A DNA stretch of 64,000 nucleotides from NCBI GenBank assembly GCA_938084715.1, contig CALKES010000001.1, forward strand, positions 1-64,000, given 5' to 3'. The notes under the pieces were generated by a model. It was not told where the DNA came from and did no database searches. It saw nothing but the letters and a program-made list of their open reading frames with translations. A program made the translations under genes and the position numbers. This stretch comes from Candidatus Bipolaricaulota bacterium. Lineage in GTDB: Bacteria > Bipolaricaulota > Bipolaricaulia > Bipolaricaulales > Bipolaricaulaceae. Of the stretch, positions 24,897-33,563 are shown in pieces (within the stretch, counting starts at the first letter, position 1; each line of letters starts with the position of its first letter).

Positions 24897-24952
24897 GGCC
24901 TTCGGCCCAGGCCTGGCACGGCCCCCGGGGGAAGAACCCTTGGGTTCCCTCC

Positions 24953-24992
24953 CTCGATGGGGGAGGGAGGGGGAGAGGGTGCCCCCATCGAG
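24953..24992 (+). repeat. Hairpin with a G-quadruplex-type loop
   Basis: CTCGATGGGGG (24953-24963) and its exact complement CCCCCATCGAG (24982-24992) enclose an 18-base all-purine loop except one T. The G-runs from 24959 to 24979 (five, three, five and three guanines separated by one to three bases) satisfy the G-quadruplex pattern. It follows the flavoprotein stop at 24896 and precedes bcp, so it may terminate one transcript or regulate the next. Confidence 0.55.
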
Positions 24993-25036
24993 TGCAAGGG
25001 GGGGGTCCTGACTAGCTCCCCAACCGCGGGAAGCCG

Positions 25037-25042
25037 TACCAT
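25037..25042 (+). promoter_or_regulatory. Possible -10 box for leaderless bcp mRNA
   Basis: TACCAT (25037-25042) is followed by six bases and ATG 25049. No Shine-Dalgarno sequence precedes this ATG, and no convincing -35 box is visible. The layout copies that of the promoter at 13042. Confidence 0.35.
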
Positions 25043-25048
25043 CGGGGC

Positions 25049-25519
25049 ATGACGGAACCGAAGCTCAAGCCAGGTGACCCAGCGCCGGACTTCGTCCTCA
25101 CCTCGGACGAGGGGAAGCCGGTTCGGCTGTCCGACTTCCGGGGGAAGAAGGTCCTCCTCTACTTCTACCCCAAGGCCGGGACCCCCGGCTGCACCCAGCA
25201 GGCGTGCGCCCTCCGCGACCTCCACCCCGACGTCTCGGAGAAGGGCGTGGTCGTGATCGGGATCAGCCCGGACTCCCCCGAGGCCCTGAGGAAGTTCCGG
25301 GCCAAGTACAACCTCCCCTTCCTCCTCCTCTCCGACCCCGATCGGACGGTGGCCCGCCTGTACGGGGCGTGGGGGGAGCGGTCCCTCTACGGGCGCCTCT
25401 TCGAGGGGATCCTCCGCTCCCACGTCGCCATCGACCCCCAGGGGCGGATCGTGGACTACGAGCTCAAGGTGAAGCCCCTGGAGACGGCCGAGGCCGCCCG
25501 GAGGCTCGCCGCGGCCTGA
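25049..25519 (+). CDS. bcp: Peroxiredoxin, Bcp/PrxQ type
   Basis: A 156-residue thiol peroxidase that reduces hydroperoxides using thioredoxin or a similar donor. The peroxidatic site YPKAGTPGCTQQAC (about 41-54) has both the peroxidatic Cys and, five residues later, the resolving Cys typical of the PrxQ subgroup. Length is normal. The ATG has no Shine-Dalgarno sequence. It begins a short set with a NifU-like protein, consistent with protecting Fe-S enzymes such as the neighbouring multi-cluster dehydrogenase. Confidence 0.93.
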   Translation: MTEPKLKPGDPAPDFVLTSDEGKPVRLSDFRGKKVLLYFYPKAGTPGCTQQACALRDLHPDVSEKGVVVIGISPDSPEALRKFRAKYNLPFLLLSDPDRTVARLYGAWGERSLYGRLFEGILRSHVAIDPQGRIVDYELKVKPLETAEAARRLAAA

Positions 25520-25544
25520 CGGGGGCCCCCGGACCCGCTAAGCT
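25516..25544 (+). promoter_or_regulatory. Promoter upstream of the NifU-like gene
   Basis: CTGACG (25516-25521), 17 bp, TAAGCT (25539-25544), followed by AAGGAGG and ATG 25567. It overlaps the end of bcp, so the downstream genes may be transcribed independently. Confidence 0.45.
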
Positions 25545-25566
25545 TGGTCCGGACAAGGAGGGACTT

Positions 25567-25788
25567 ATGGAAGAGAAGGTCCGGGAAGCGCTGGAGGGGA
25601 TCCGGATGTACCTCCAGGCCGACGGAGGGGATGTCGAGCTCCTCGAGGTGACCGAGGACGGGGTCGTGCGGGTGAGGCTCGTGGGAGCCTGCCACGGGTG
25701 CCCGATGGCGGCGATGACCCTCGCCCACACGATCGAGCGGATGCTCAAGGAAGAGGTCCCCGAGGTCACCGCGGTCGAGGCAGCGTAG
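25567..25788 (+). CDS. NifU-like (Nfu) Fe-S scaffold/carrier protein
   Basis: A 73-residue protein made only of the C-terminal NifU domain. YLQADGGDVELLEV (about 15-28) and GACHGCPMA (about 43-51), with the CxxC that binds an Fe-S cluster between two subunits, are diagnostic. It delivers or repairs Fe-S clusters, for which this genome has heavy demand. Ribosome-binding site AAGGAGGG lies before ATG 25567. The next gene starts 12 bp downstream. Confidence 0.93.
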   Translation: MEEKVREALEGIRMYLQADGGDVELLEVTEDGVVRVRLVGACHGCPMAAMTLAHTIERMLKEEVPEVTAVEAA

Positions 25789-25800
25789 AGGGAGGCGACG

Positions 25801-27246
25801 ATGGAGGAACTGGTCCATGCGGGGCTCAACGCCCTGAAAGACCTAGGGGTGGACTACGGGGAGGTACGGGCTGAGGTCCGCACCGAGGAGAACGTGGGGG
25901 TGAAGAACCGGGAGGTGGAGGCGGTCTCCCGGAGGGAGTCCCGCGGCGTGGGGATCCGCGTCCTCCACGACGGGGCGTGGGGCTTCGCCGCCACGGGCGA
26001 CACGGGGAAACGAGCGATCGCCAAAGCGGCCCGGGCGGCCCTCGCGATCGCCCGGGCCACGGCCTCGGTCCGGGGGGAGAGGGTGGAGCTCGCCCCCGAG
26101 CCCGCCCACAAGGCAAAGTTCGTGGGCCCCTGCAAGCGGGATCCCCTCGCCGTCTCCCTCGAGGAGAAGCTCGACCTCCTCTTCTCGTGCACGGACCGGA
26201 TCCTCGCCGTCCGGGGGGTGGCGATGGCCAAGGGCGGGATCGCCGCCTGGCGGGTGGAGAAGATCTTTGGAAACACCGAAGGGTCCCTCATCCGCCAGAC
26301 CCTCACCCAGTGCGGGGCGGGGATCGAGGCCTACGCCGCCGGGGCGGGCGAGTTCCAGCGCCGCTCCTACCCCTGCTCGTTCGGCGGCGACTACGCGAGC
26401 GCCGGCTACGAGTTCATCGAGGGCCTCCGGCTCCTGGATCACGCGACCGAGATCGCCGAGGAGGCGGTGGCCCTCCTCTCGGCCCCGGTCTGCCCCACGG
26501 GCACGTTCGACATCATCCTGGAGGGCTCCCAGCTCGCCCTCCAGGTCCACGAGTCCGTCGGACACCCGACCGAGCTCGACCGGGTCCTGGGGACGGAGCT
26601 CTCCTACGCTGGGGGGAGCTTCCTCACCCTGGACAAGCTCGGGACCTTCCGCTACGGGTCGGAGATCGTGAACCTCGTGGCCGACGCCACGGTCCCGGGG
26701 GGCCTGGGGACGTTCGGCTACGACGACGAGGGCGTCCCCGCCCAGCGGGTCGACCTCGTCCGAAACGGGATCTTTGTGGGCTACCTCTCCTCCCGGGACA
26801 CCGCCCCCAAGATTGGGGCCCGCCGGAGTGGCGGGGCGGCCCGGGCCTCGAGCTGGGCCCGGATCCCCATCGTCCGGATGACGAACATCAACCTCCTACC
26901 CGGGGAGGGGACCCTCGAGGACCTCATCCGGGACACGAAGCACGGGATCCTCTTCGCCACGAACAAGTCCTGGTCCATCGACGACCGGCGGGTGAACTTC
27001 CAGTTCGGAACCGAGATCGCCTGGGAGATCGTGGACGGCCGGAAGGCCCGGATCCTCAAGAACCCCCTCTACACTGGGATCACCCCCCAGTTCTGGGCAT
27101 CTTGTGTCGCCATCGCCGGGCCGAAGGACTGGCACCTGTGGGGGGTCCCCAACTGCGGAAAGGGCGAGCCGAGCCAGACGATGCAGGTCGGCCACGGCGT
27201 CGCCCCGGCGAAGTTCGCCAAGGTCCAGGTGCGAGGTGCGGGATGA
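25801..27246 (+). CDS. tldD: TldD-type metallopeptidase (TldD/PmbA family)
   Basis: A 481-residue member of the modulator-of-gyrase family, a zinc peptidase acting on unfolded peptides or small modified peptides. The HEXXXH metal site is visible as HESVGHPTELDR (about 244-255), which identifies it as the catalytic TldD rather than TldE. The C-terminal MQVGHG segment with a Cys-rich neighbourhood is also typical. TldD usually works with TldE, but no tldE is adjacent. It follows the NifU-like gene by 12 bp and overlaps the next gene as ATGA. Confidence 0.9.
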   Translation: MEELVHAGLNALKDLGVDYGEVRAEVRTEENVGVKNREVEAVSRRESRGVGIRVLHDGAWGFAATGDTGKRAIAKAARAALAIARATASVRGERVELAPEPAHKAKFVGPCKRDPLAVSLEEKLDLLFSCTDRILAVRGVAMAKGGIAAWRVEKIFGNTEGSLIRQTLTQCGAGIEAYAAGAGEFQRRSYPCSFGGDYASAGYEFIEGLRLLDHATEIAEEAVALLSAPVCPTGTFDIILEGSQLALQVHESVGHPTELDRVLGTELSYAGGSFLTLDKLGTFRYGSEIVNLVADATVPGGLGTFGYDDEGVPAQRVDLVRNGIFVGYLSSRDTAPKIGARRSGGAARASSWARIPIVRMTNINLLPGEGTLEDLIRDTKHGILFATNKSWSIDDRRVNFQFGTEIAWEIVDGRKARILKNPLYTGITPQFWASCVAIAGPKDWHLWGVPNCGKGEPSQTMQVGHGVAPAKFAKVQVRGAG

Positions 27247-27539
27247 TCGTCTGCGAGTTCTCCGTCACCCCGATCGGCGTGGGGGAGTCCCTGTCCCCCT
27301 ACGTCGCCCGGTGCGAGAAGATCGTCCGGGAGAGCGGCCTTCCGAACATGCTCACCCCGATGGGGACGGTGATCGAGGGGGAGTGGGACGAGGTGATGGC
27401 CGTCATCCGGGCCTGCCACATGGCGGTGCGGGCCGACTGCCGGCGGGTCTCGACCCTTATCCGGATCGACGACCGGGAGGGCCCGCGGGGGCGGATGGTC
27501 CAGAAGGTCCGCTCGGTGGAGGAGAAGCTCGGGGGCTAG
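27243..27539 (+). CDS. MTH1187/YkoF-type thiamine-binding protein
   Basis: A 98-residue protein with the family start CEFSVTPIGVGESLSPYVA and the core MGTVIEGEWDEVMAVIRACH. This small alpha/beta fold (former DUF77) forms tetramers. Family members bind thiamine or thiamine-related pyrimidines, and some serve in uptake or as sensors. The ATG overlaps the tldD stop, so it is made with TldD. The functional link between them is not known. It may relate to the NMT1/THI5-type transporter at 16.8 kb. Confidence 0.85.
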   Translation: MIVCEFSVTPIGVGESLSPYVARCEKIVRESGLPNMLTPMGTVIEGEWDEVMAVIRACHMAVRADCRRVSTLIRIDDREGPRGRMVQKVRSVEEKLGG

Positions 27540-27570
27540 GCCTCTCTGGAGAGGCTCGCCCCCCCGCCGT

Positions 27571-27593
27571 CCCAGGCCCCGGGGGGTCCTGGG
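27571..27593. terminator. Hairpin between convergent genes
   Basis: CCCAGG (27571-27576) pairs with CCTGGG (27588-27593), with CCCC/GGGG extending the stem inward. It lies in the 75-bp gap between the rightward thiamine-binding gene and the leftward cdsA, so it can serve both. A T-tract is lacking on either side. Confidence 0.4.
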
Positions 27594-27614
27594 CACCCTT
27601 GAAGGGTCGGGGGG

Positions 27615-28436
27615 TCAGATCAGCCTGAGGACGTACCGCAGGAAGAAGAAGTAGACCGGCACTGCAGCAAGGAGCCCATCGATCCGGTCCAGCATCCCCC
27701 CGTGGCCGGGGAAGAGCCGCCCCGTGTCCTTTACCCCCGCCGCCCGCTTGAGGAGGGACTCAAACAGGTCCCCGAGCTGACAGAACGCCCCCACGGCCAG
27801 GCCCAGGGCGAGGATGCAGGGGATCCAGCGGAAGAAGTCCCCCCAGAACGCGGGGAGGAGGGCGGCCGCAGCGGTGGCCAGGATCAGCCCACCCACCACC
27901 CCCTCCCAGGTCTTGGCGAGCGACACCCGCGGGAGGAGCTGGTGCCGGCCCAACAAGCTCCCCACAAAGTACGCCCCCGAGTCGTACCCCCACACCATGA
28001 GGAGGAAGTGGGCGATGTAGGGAAACCCCGCATCCCGGTGGAGGAGGTACACGAGCCCGATCGTCACCGGGAGGTACAGGAACCCGAACGTCCCGGCGAG
28101 CGAGGCGAAGAACCCCTCCCGCGCCCCCCGGCGCGAGAAGCTGTAGAACACGATCAGGTACACCACCCCCGCCGCGAGGACCACCGCGTACTCCCCCCGC
28201 CAGGGGACGAGGAGCATGAGGTAGGCCGGGATCGCGAACATGAATAGCTCCTTGGGGAGCGGAATCCCAAGCTTCCCCACGAGGTGGAGGTACTCCCAAC
28301 CCGCAACCATCGTGACGGCTGAAAGGAACAGGCACACCCCCCAATCGAGGCGGTACCGGTCGCAGACCCAGAGCACCGCCAAGACCGTGGGGATGGCCAC
28401 AAAGGCGGTGAGGAGCCGCTTGGCGAGCGAGCTCAC
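27615..28436 (-). CDS. cdsA: Phosphatidate cytidylyltransferase (CDP-diglyceride synthase)
   Basis: A 273-residue membrane enzyme that makes CDP-diacylglycerol from phosphatidic acid and CTP, the branch point of phospholipid synthesis. Seven to eight hydrophobic segments precede the family signature near the C-terminus: SLLKRAAGVKDTGRLFPGHG followed by GMLDRIDGLL. The acidic GYDSGAYFVG segment (about 154) is also conserved. GTG 28436 overlaps the uppS stop as GTGA. A longer frame upstream is merely a shadow inside uppS. It is the last gene of the ndk-valS-uppS-cdsA operon. Confidence 0.93.
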   Translation of the reverse strand: MSSLAKRLLTAFVAIPTVLAVLWVCDRYRLDWGVCLFLSAVTMVAGWEYLHLVGKLGIPLPKELFMFAIPAYLMLLVPWRGEYAVVLAAGVVYLIVFYSFSRRGAREGFFASLAGTFGFLYLPVTIGLVYLLHRDAGFPYIAHFLLMVWGYDSGAYFVGSLLGRHQLLPRVSLAKTWEGVVGGLILATAAAALLPAFWGDFFRWIPCILALGLAVGAFCQLGDLFESLLKRAAGVKDTGRLFPGHGGMLDRIDGLLAAVPVYFFFLRYVLRLI

Positions 28437-29209
28437 GGGCTCACCCGCCCAAACCGCCGGACGCGGCCCTGGAAGTCCTCGATCGCCCCGAGGAAGGCCT
28501 CCTCGTCGAAGTCGGGCCACAGGGTGGGGGTGAAGTGGAGCTCGGCGTAGGCCGCCTCCCAGAGGAAGAAGTTGGAGATCCGCTTCTCATCCCCGGTGCG
28601 GACGACGAGGTCGGGGTCGGGAAGCCCCGCGGTGGGAAGAAGCGTCGAAAACCGAGCCTCGTCGAGTTCGGCGGGGGAAAGCTGGCCCTCCGCCCCCAGG
28701 GCCAGGGCCCGCCGCACCCCTTCCACGATGCTCCACCGCCCCCCGAAGTTGATCCCCACCGCGAGTTGAAGCACAGTCCCGTTCCGGGTCCGCTCCTCCA
28801 CCCGGGCGATCGCCTCCTGAAGGGAAGGGGGGAGCCGCTCCCGCCCCCCAAGGACGTGGAGCCGGACCCCGCGGTCCACGTACTCCTCCGCCCGCTCCCG
28901 GAGGAAGGTCTCCAGGAGCTGGAAGAGCGACTCCACCTCCTCCTGGGGGCGGTTCCAGTTTTCGGTGGAAAAGGCGAAGAAGCTCAGGCAGGGGACGAGG
29001 CGCTCCTCGGCCACGAACCGGACGAGCCGCTCGGCGGCCCGAACGCCGGCCCGGTGGCCCTCCATCCGCGGGAGGCCCCGCCGCGCGGCCCAGCGGCCGT
29101 TCCCGTCCATGATGAGGGCCACGTGGCGGGGGAGGGGTTTCGCCCGGACCCGGGCCAGGCGCTCGGCAAGGCCCGCGGCGCTTGGGGTGCCCACCGATTT
29201 CCCCCTCAC
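28433..29209 (-). CDS. uppS: Isoprenyl (undecaprenyl) diphosphate synthase
   Basis: A 258-residue cis-prenyltransferase that builds the C55 carrier lipid for cell-wall synthesis. The catalytic HVALIMDGNGRWA (about 29-41) contains the essential Asp. FAFSTENWNRP (about 77) and the C-terminal DLVVRTGDEKRISNFFLWEAAYAEL are family marks. The start is either GTG 29209, overlapping the valS stop as GTGA, or GTG 29194, which has GAGGGGG five bases upstream and gives a protein five residues shorter. The pairing with cdsA is common across bacteria. Confidence 0.95.
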   Translation of the reverse strand: MRGKSVGTPSAAGLAERLARVRAKPLPRHVALIMDGNGRWAARRGLPRMEGHRAGVRAAERLVRFVAEERLVPCLSFFAFSTENWNRPQEEVESLFQLLETFLRERAEEYVDRGVRLHVLGGRERLPPSLQEAIARVEERTRNGTVLQLAVGINFGGRWSIVEGVRRALALGAEGQLSPAELDEARFSTLLPTAGLPDPDLVVRTGDEKRISNFFLWEAAYAELHFTPTLWPDFDEEAFLGAIEDFQGRVRRFGRVSP

Positions 29210-31833
29210 GGGGCGAGCTGGCGCTCGAGCCGCGCCCGCCTCTCCCGAAGCACCGCGGCCTCGGCCTCGGCCTTGGCCACTACGTCCGGGGCCGCCTTCT
29301 CCCGGAACTCCCGGTTCCCCAGCCGGGCCTCGATCTTCCCAAGCTCAGCTCCCGTCTTCTCTAGGTCCTTCCGGATCTTCTCCCGAACCGCCTCCCAGTC
29401 CACGAGGTCCCCCACGGGGAGGAAGAACGCGATCTCACCCGCCACGCCCCGGGCCGAGCCGGCTGGCGGACGCTCCCCGGGGCTCACCCGGATGGACCGA
29501 AGGCGGGCCAGCCGCCTCAGGGCCGAGGCGAAGTGGGCCACGAGGTCCTCGGCCCCCTCGCCTGAGGTCAAGATGAGGTCGAGCTCGGCGGCGGCGGGGA
29601 CGCCCACCTCGGCCCGCACCGCCCGCACCTCGCGGACGAGGTCCATGAACCGCGCAAGCTCCGCCTCAGCCTCCGGATCCCGCCGCTCCGGCCGAACCCG
29701 CGGGTAGGGAGCGTGGGCCAGGAGCCCCTCTTTCCCAAGGTGCCCCCAGATCTCTTCGGTGAGGAACGGCATGAAGGGGTGGAGGAGCCGGACCACGGTC
29801 TCCAGCGCCTCCCGGAGGACGAGCTGGCACGTCCGCCGGGCCTCGGGGTCGTCCCCCTGGAGCCGGAGCTTGGCGAGCTCCAGGTACCAGTCGCAGAGCT
29901 CGTGCCAGGTGAACCCGTACAGGGCCTCGGTGGCGAGGTGGAAGTTGTACCGATCGAGCTCCGCCCGGACCTTCTCCACCACGCGATCCAGCCTCGACAG
30001 GATCCACCGGTCCTCGGGGGCAAGGGGAGTTCCGTCAAGGGCTGCCGGCTCGGGGAGGTCCTCGGTGTTCGTCAGGACGAACCGGGCCATGTTCCAGAGC
30101 TTATTCTGGAAGTTGCGGGCTTCGTCGACCTGCCGGAGGGAGAACCCCAGCTCCCGGCCCTTGGTCGAGCTCCCGGCCATGGCGAACCGGAGGGCGTCCA
30201 TCCCGTGGGTTTCTTTCACCTCGAGGGCGTCGATCATGTTCCCCCGGGAACGGCTCATCTTCTGCCCCCGCTCGTCGACAATGAACGGGGTGATGAGGAC
30301 CTCCCGGAACGGGACCTCGCCCATGAAGTGGAGGCCCATCATCACCATCCGCGCGACCCAGAAGAAGAGGATGTCGAACGCGGTGACGAGGACCGAGGTG
30401 GGGTAGAACGTCCGAAGCTCCTCGGTCTCCTCGGGCCAGCCCATGACCGAGAACGGCCACAGGGCGGAGGAGAACCAGGTGTCGAGGACGTCCTCGTCCT
30501 GCCGGAGGGGGACCTCCCGGCCGTAGTGCCGCTGGGCCAGGGCGCGGGCTTCCCCCTGGTCCATGGCGATGAACGCCTGCCCATCGGGCCCGTACCAGGC
30601 GGGGATCCGGTGGCCCCACCACAGCTGGCGGGAGATGCACCAGTCCCGGATCCCCTCCAGCCACTCGAAGTACACCTTCGCCCACCGCTCGGGGACGAAC
30701 CGGATCCGCCCCTCCCGCACCGCCTCAATCGCCGGCTCCGCCAGGGGCTTCATCCGGACGAACCACTGGGTGGAGACCTTGGGCTCGACCCGGGTCTCGC
30801 AGCGCTGGCAGTGCCCCACCGCGTGGCGGTAGGGGACGACCTTCTCCAGAAGGCCCTCCTCCTTCAGCCGTCGGACGACCTCCTCCCGGGCCGTGAACCG
30901 GTCCAGGCCCGCGAACGGACCGCCCTCCCCGCTGATCGTCCCGTCGGGGTTGAGGACGTCGATGGTGGGGAGGCCGTGGCGTTTTCCGATCTCCCGGTCC
31001 ACGGGGTCGTGGCCGGGGGTGATCTTGAGGACCCCGGTCCCGAACTCGGGGTCCACCTCCTCCGCCCCGACGATGGGGAGTCTCCGCCCAAGGAGGGGGA
31101 GGATTGCCGTTTTCCCGATGAGGCCCCGGTACCGCTCGTCCCGGGGGTTCACGGCCAAGCCCGTGTCCCCGAGCATGGTCTCCGGCCGGGTCGTGGCCAC
31201 GGTGACGAACCCGCCCCCCTCGAGGGGGTAGCGGACGTAGTAGAGGTGGCCGTCGACCTCCCGGTGCTCGACTTCGATGTCCGAGAGGGCCGTCCCACAG
31301 CGGGGGCACCAGTGGATCATGTAGTCCCCACGGTAGATCAGGCCCTCCCCGTGCAGGCGAACAAAGGCCGTCCGCACCGCCCGAGACAGCCCCGGGTCGA
31401 GGGTGAACCGCTGCCGCGACCAGTCGCACGAGCATCCGAGGACCTTGAGCTGCTCAACGATCTCACCCCCGTAGCGCTCCTTCCAGGCCCACACCCGTCG
31501 CTCGAATTCCTCCCTCCCAAGGGCGGCCCGGGTGAGGCCCTCCTTAGCCAGGGCCCTCTCGACCACGTTCTGGGTGGCGATCCCGGCGTGGTCCGTCCCC
31601 GGAAACCAGCACGCCTCGTAGCCATCCATCCGCTTGTAGCGGATGAGGACGTCCTGGAACGTGTTCACCAGGTTGTGCCCGAGGTGGAGCCGCCCCGTGA
31701 TGTTCGGAGGCGGGATGACGATGGAGTAGGGGGTCCTGCCGCTTCGGGGGTTGCAGCGCCAGGGCCCCTCCCGCTCCCAGCGGGCGAGGATCCGGGGCTC
31801 GACTTCGCGGGGGTCGTAGCGGGGGGGGAGCAT
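29206..31833 (-). CDS. valS: Valine--tRNA ligase
   Basis: An 875-residue class I aminoacyl-tRNA synthetase. It has the HIGH-type motif LHLGH (about 48-52), the editing domain (GDTGLAVNPRDERY region), the KMSKS-type motif as KMSRS (about 518), an anticodon domain, and the C-terminal coiled-coil arm (residues about 810-875, rich in Glu, Lys and Arg) that distinguishes ValRS. The start is one base after the ndk stop. It is transcribed with ndk, uppS and cdsA. Confidence 0.97.
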   Translation of the reverse strand: MLPPRYDPREVEPRILARWEREGPWRCNPRSGRTPYSIVIPPPNITGRLHLGHNLVNTFQDVLIRYKRMDGYEACWFPGTDHAGIATQNVVERALAKEGLTRAALGREEFERRVWAWKERYGGEIVEQLKVLGCSCDWSRQRFTLDPGLSRAVRTAFVRLHGEGLIYRGDYMIHWCPRCGTALSDIEVEHREVDGHLYYVRYPLEGGGFVTVATTRPETMLGDTGLAVNPRDERYRGLIGKTAILPLLGRRLPIVGAEEVDPEFGTGVLKITPGHDPVDREIGKRHGLPTIDVLNPDGTISGEGGPFAGLDRFTAREEVVRRLKEEGLLEKVVPYRHAVGHCQRCETRVEPKVSTQWFVRMKPLAEPAIEAVREGRIRFVPERWAKVYFEWLEGIRDWCISRQLWWGHRIPAWYGPDGQAFIAMDQGEARALAQRHYGREVPLRQDEDVLDTWFSSALWPFSVMGWPEETEELRTFYPTSVLVTAFDILFFWVARMVMMGLHFMGEVPFREVLITPFIVDERGQKMSRSRGNMIDALEVKETHGMDALRFAMAGSSTKGRELGFSLRQVDEARNFQNKLWNMARFVLTNTEDLPEPAALDGTPLAPEDRWILSRLDRVVEKVRAELDRYNFHLATEALYGFTWHELCDWYLELAKLRLQGDDPEARRTCQLVLREALETVVRLLHPFMPFLTEEIWGHLGKEGLLAHAPYPRVRPERRDPEAEAELARFMDLVREVRAVRAEVGVPAAAELDLILTSGEGAEDLVAHFASALRRLARLRSIRVSPGERPPAGSARGVAGEIAFFLPVGDLVDWEAVREKIRKDLEKTGAELGKIEARLGNREFREKAAPDVVAKAEAEAAVLRERRARLERQLAP

Positions 31834-31834
31834 C

Positions 31835-32284
31835 CTAGCCTCCGAGCCAGGCCCCGTCAGCGAGCGCGTAGTCGTGGAGCTCGTCGGGGGAGAAGAAGAG
31901 GGCGATCTCCCGGGCAGCGGACGCCGGGGAGTCCGAGCCGTGGACGAGGTTCATCCCCACGGAGAGGCCGTAGTCGCCCCGGATCGTCCCCGGCTCGGCC
32001 TCCAGGGCGTTCGTCTTCCCCATGAGCCGGCGGACGACCTCCACCGCCCGGGGGCCCTCCACGACGAGGGCGACCACCGGGGCGGAGGTGATGAACAAGA
32101 CGAGCTCGTTGTAAAAGGGCTTTCCCACGTGCTCGGCGTAGTGGCGGGCGGCGAGCTCCGGGCTCACCCGGAGGAGCTTCATCCCCACGATCTTCAAGCC
32201 CTTGGCCTCGAGGCGAGCCAGGATCTGGCCCACCAGCCGCCGCTGGAGCGCGTCCGGTTTCAAGAGCACGAGCGTCCGTTCCAT
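31835..32284 (-). CDS. ndk: Nucleoside diphosphate kinase
   Basis: A 149-residue enzyme that equilibrates nucleoside di- and triphosphates. [18 protein letters not shown] opens the protein, and the active-site His lies in [12 protein letters not shown] (about 113-124). It is slightly longer than the usual 140 residues, with a C-terminal tail LADGAWLGG. It is the first gene of the leftward operon leading to valS, with a separate promoter in the 123-bp gap shared with metK. Confidence 0.95.
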   Translation of the reverse strand: MERTLVLLKPDALQRRLVGQILARLEAKGLKIVGMKLLRVSPELAARHYAEHVGKPFYNELVLFITSAPVVALVVEGPRAVEVVRRLMGKTNALEAEPGTIRGDYGLSVGMNLVHGSDSPASAAREIALFFSPDELHDYALADGAWLGG

Positions 32285-32322
32285 CGTCCCTCCAGGATCC
32301 CACCGCGCCGTTTCCGGGCCCA

Positions 32323-32352
32323 AGTGTACTCCACCCCCAAACGGGGTGCCCA
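32323..32352 (-). promoter_or_regulatory. Promoter of the ndk-valS-uppS-cdsA operon
   Basis: Minus strand TGGGCA (32352-32347), 18 bp, TACACT (32328-32323). The leader of about 30 bases ends with GGAGGG before ATG 32284. Confidence 0.5.
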
Positions 32353-32406
32353 CCGCCCTTCCCCGTTTCCCCCTGAAGGGGTACCCTTCCCCTCCGAAGG
32401 GGGTGC
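32339..32406 (+). other. Inverted repeats in the metK leader
   Basis: AAACGGGG (32339-32346) pairs with CCCCGTTT (32361-32368), and the following CCCC-TGAA-GGGG and CCTTCCCCTCCGAAGGGG can also fold. The conserved core of SAM-I riboswitches is not present. It may terminate the opposite transcript or shape the metK 5' end. Confidence 0.3.
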
Positions 32407-32407
32407 G

Positions 32408-33562
32408 ATGAGGAGACTGGTGACCGCGGAATCGGTGGCCGAGGGGCACCCGGACAAGCTCGCCGACCGGATTTCCGACGCTGTCCTCGACGCCGTGCTC
32501 GCCCAGGACCCCGAGGGCCGGGTGGCCTGCGAGACGTTCGTGACCGAGGGGCTCATCCTCGTGGGAGGGGAGATCGCGACAACCGCCCGGATCTCCCCCG
32601 GGGAGATCGCCCGGCGGGTCCTCCACGACGTGGGGTACGTGAAACCCGAGTACGGGATCTCCTTTGACGCCTGCGCGGTGGGGACGTTCATCCGCCAGCA
32701 GTCCCCCGACATCGCCCAGGCCGTCCGCCGGGCGGCCGACGACCCCGGGGACCGGATCGGGGCCGGGGACCAGGGGATCGTGTTCGGCTACGCCACGACC
32801 GAGACCCCGGAGCGGATGCCCCTCCCGATCACCCTCGCCCACAAGCTCGCCCGGAGGCTTGGCGAGGTCCGCAAGGACGGGTCCCTGCTCCTCCTCCGCC
32901 CCGACGGGAAGACCCAGGTGACGGTGGAGTACGAGGGGGAGCGGCCGACCCGCGTCCACACCGTGCTCCTTGCGGCCCAGCACGCCCCGGAGGCGGGCCT
33001 GGAGGAGCTGCGGGAGGAGCTTCGGCGGCTCGTGGTCGAGCCCGTCCTCGACGGGTGGCTCGACGCGGGGACGGAGGTCCTCGTCAACACCTCAGGCCGG
33101 TTCGTCATTGGGGGCCCCGCCTCGGACACGGGGATGACGGGGCGGAAGATCATCGCCGACACCTACGGGGGCTACGGGTCCCACGGGGGCGGGGCGTTCT
33201 CGGGGAAGGACCCGACGAAGGTGGACCGGTCCGGGGCGTACATGGCCCGGTATGCAGCGGCGAACGTCGTGGCGGCGGGGCTCGCCGAGGCGTGCGAGGT
33301 CCAGGTGGCCTACGCCATCGGCCGGCCGCGGCCCCTGGCCCTGAACGTCCGCGCCCTCCGGGGAGGGAAGGCCTCCGACGAGGCCCTCACCCGAGCCGTG
33401 GGGAAGGTCTTCGACTTCCGCCCGGCGGCGATCATCGACGCCCTCGACCTCCGGCGGCCGATCTACGAGCCCCTCGCCTGCTACGGCCATTTCGGGCGGC
33501 TCGATCTCTCCCCGACCTGGGAGCGGACAGACCGCGTCCAGGCCTTGACCAAGGCCCTTTAG
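32408..33562 (+). CDS. metK: S-adenosylmethionine synthase
   Basis: A 384-residue enzyme that forms S-adenosylmethionine from methionine and ATP. Signatures are [20 protein letters not shown] (N-terminal), [12 protein letters not shown] (about 118-129) and [16 protein letters not shown] (about 260-275). ATG 32408 follows a purine-rich GAAGGGGG. Longer frames upstream only cover the intergenic region and the opposite gene. The next gene starts one base after the stop. Confidence 0.97.
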   Translation: MRRLVTAESVAEGHPDKLADRISDAVLDAVLAQDPEGRVACETFVTEGLILVGGEIATTARISPGEIARRVLHDVGYVKPEYGISFDACAVGTFIRQQSPDIAQAVRRAADDPGDRIGAGDQGIVFGYATTETPERMPLPITLAHKLARRLGEVRKDGSLLLLRPDGKTQVTVEYEGERPTRVHTVLLAAQHAPEAGLEELREELRRLVVEPVLDGWLDAGTEVLVNTSGRFVIGGPASDTGMTGRKIIADTYGGYGSHGGGAFSGKDPTKVDRSGAYMARYAAANVVAAGLAEACEVQVAYAIGRPRPLALNVRALRGGKASDEALTRAVGKVFDFRPAAIIDALDLRRPIYEPLACYGHFGRLDLSPTWERTDRVQALTKAL

Positions 33563-33563
33563 G

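Noticed and set aside
32285-32407. SAM riboswitch before metK
   Set aside because: The gap is short and lacks the SAM-I core sequence; only simple inverted repeats are present.
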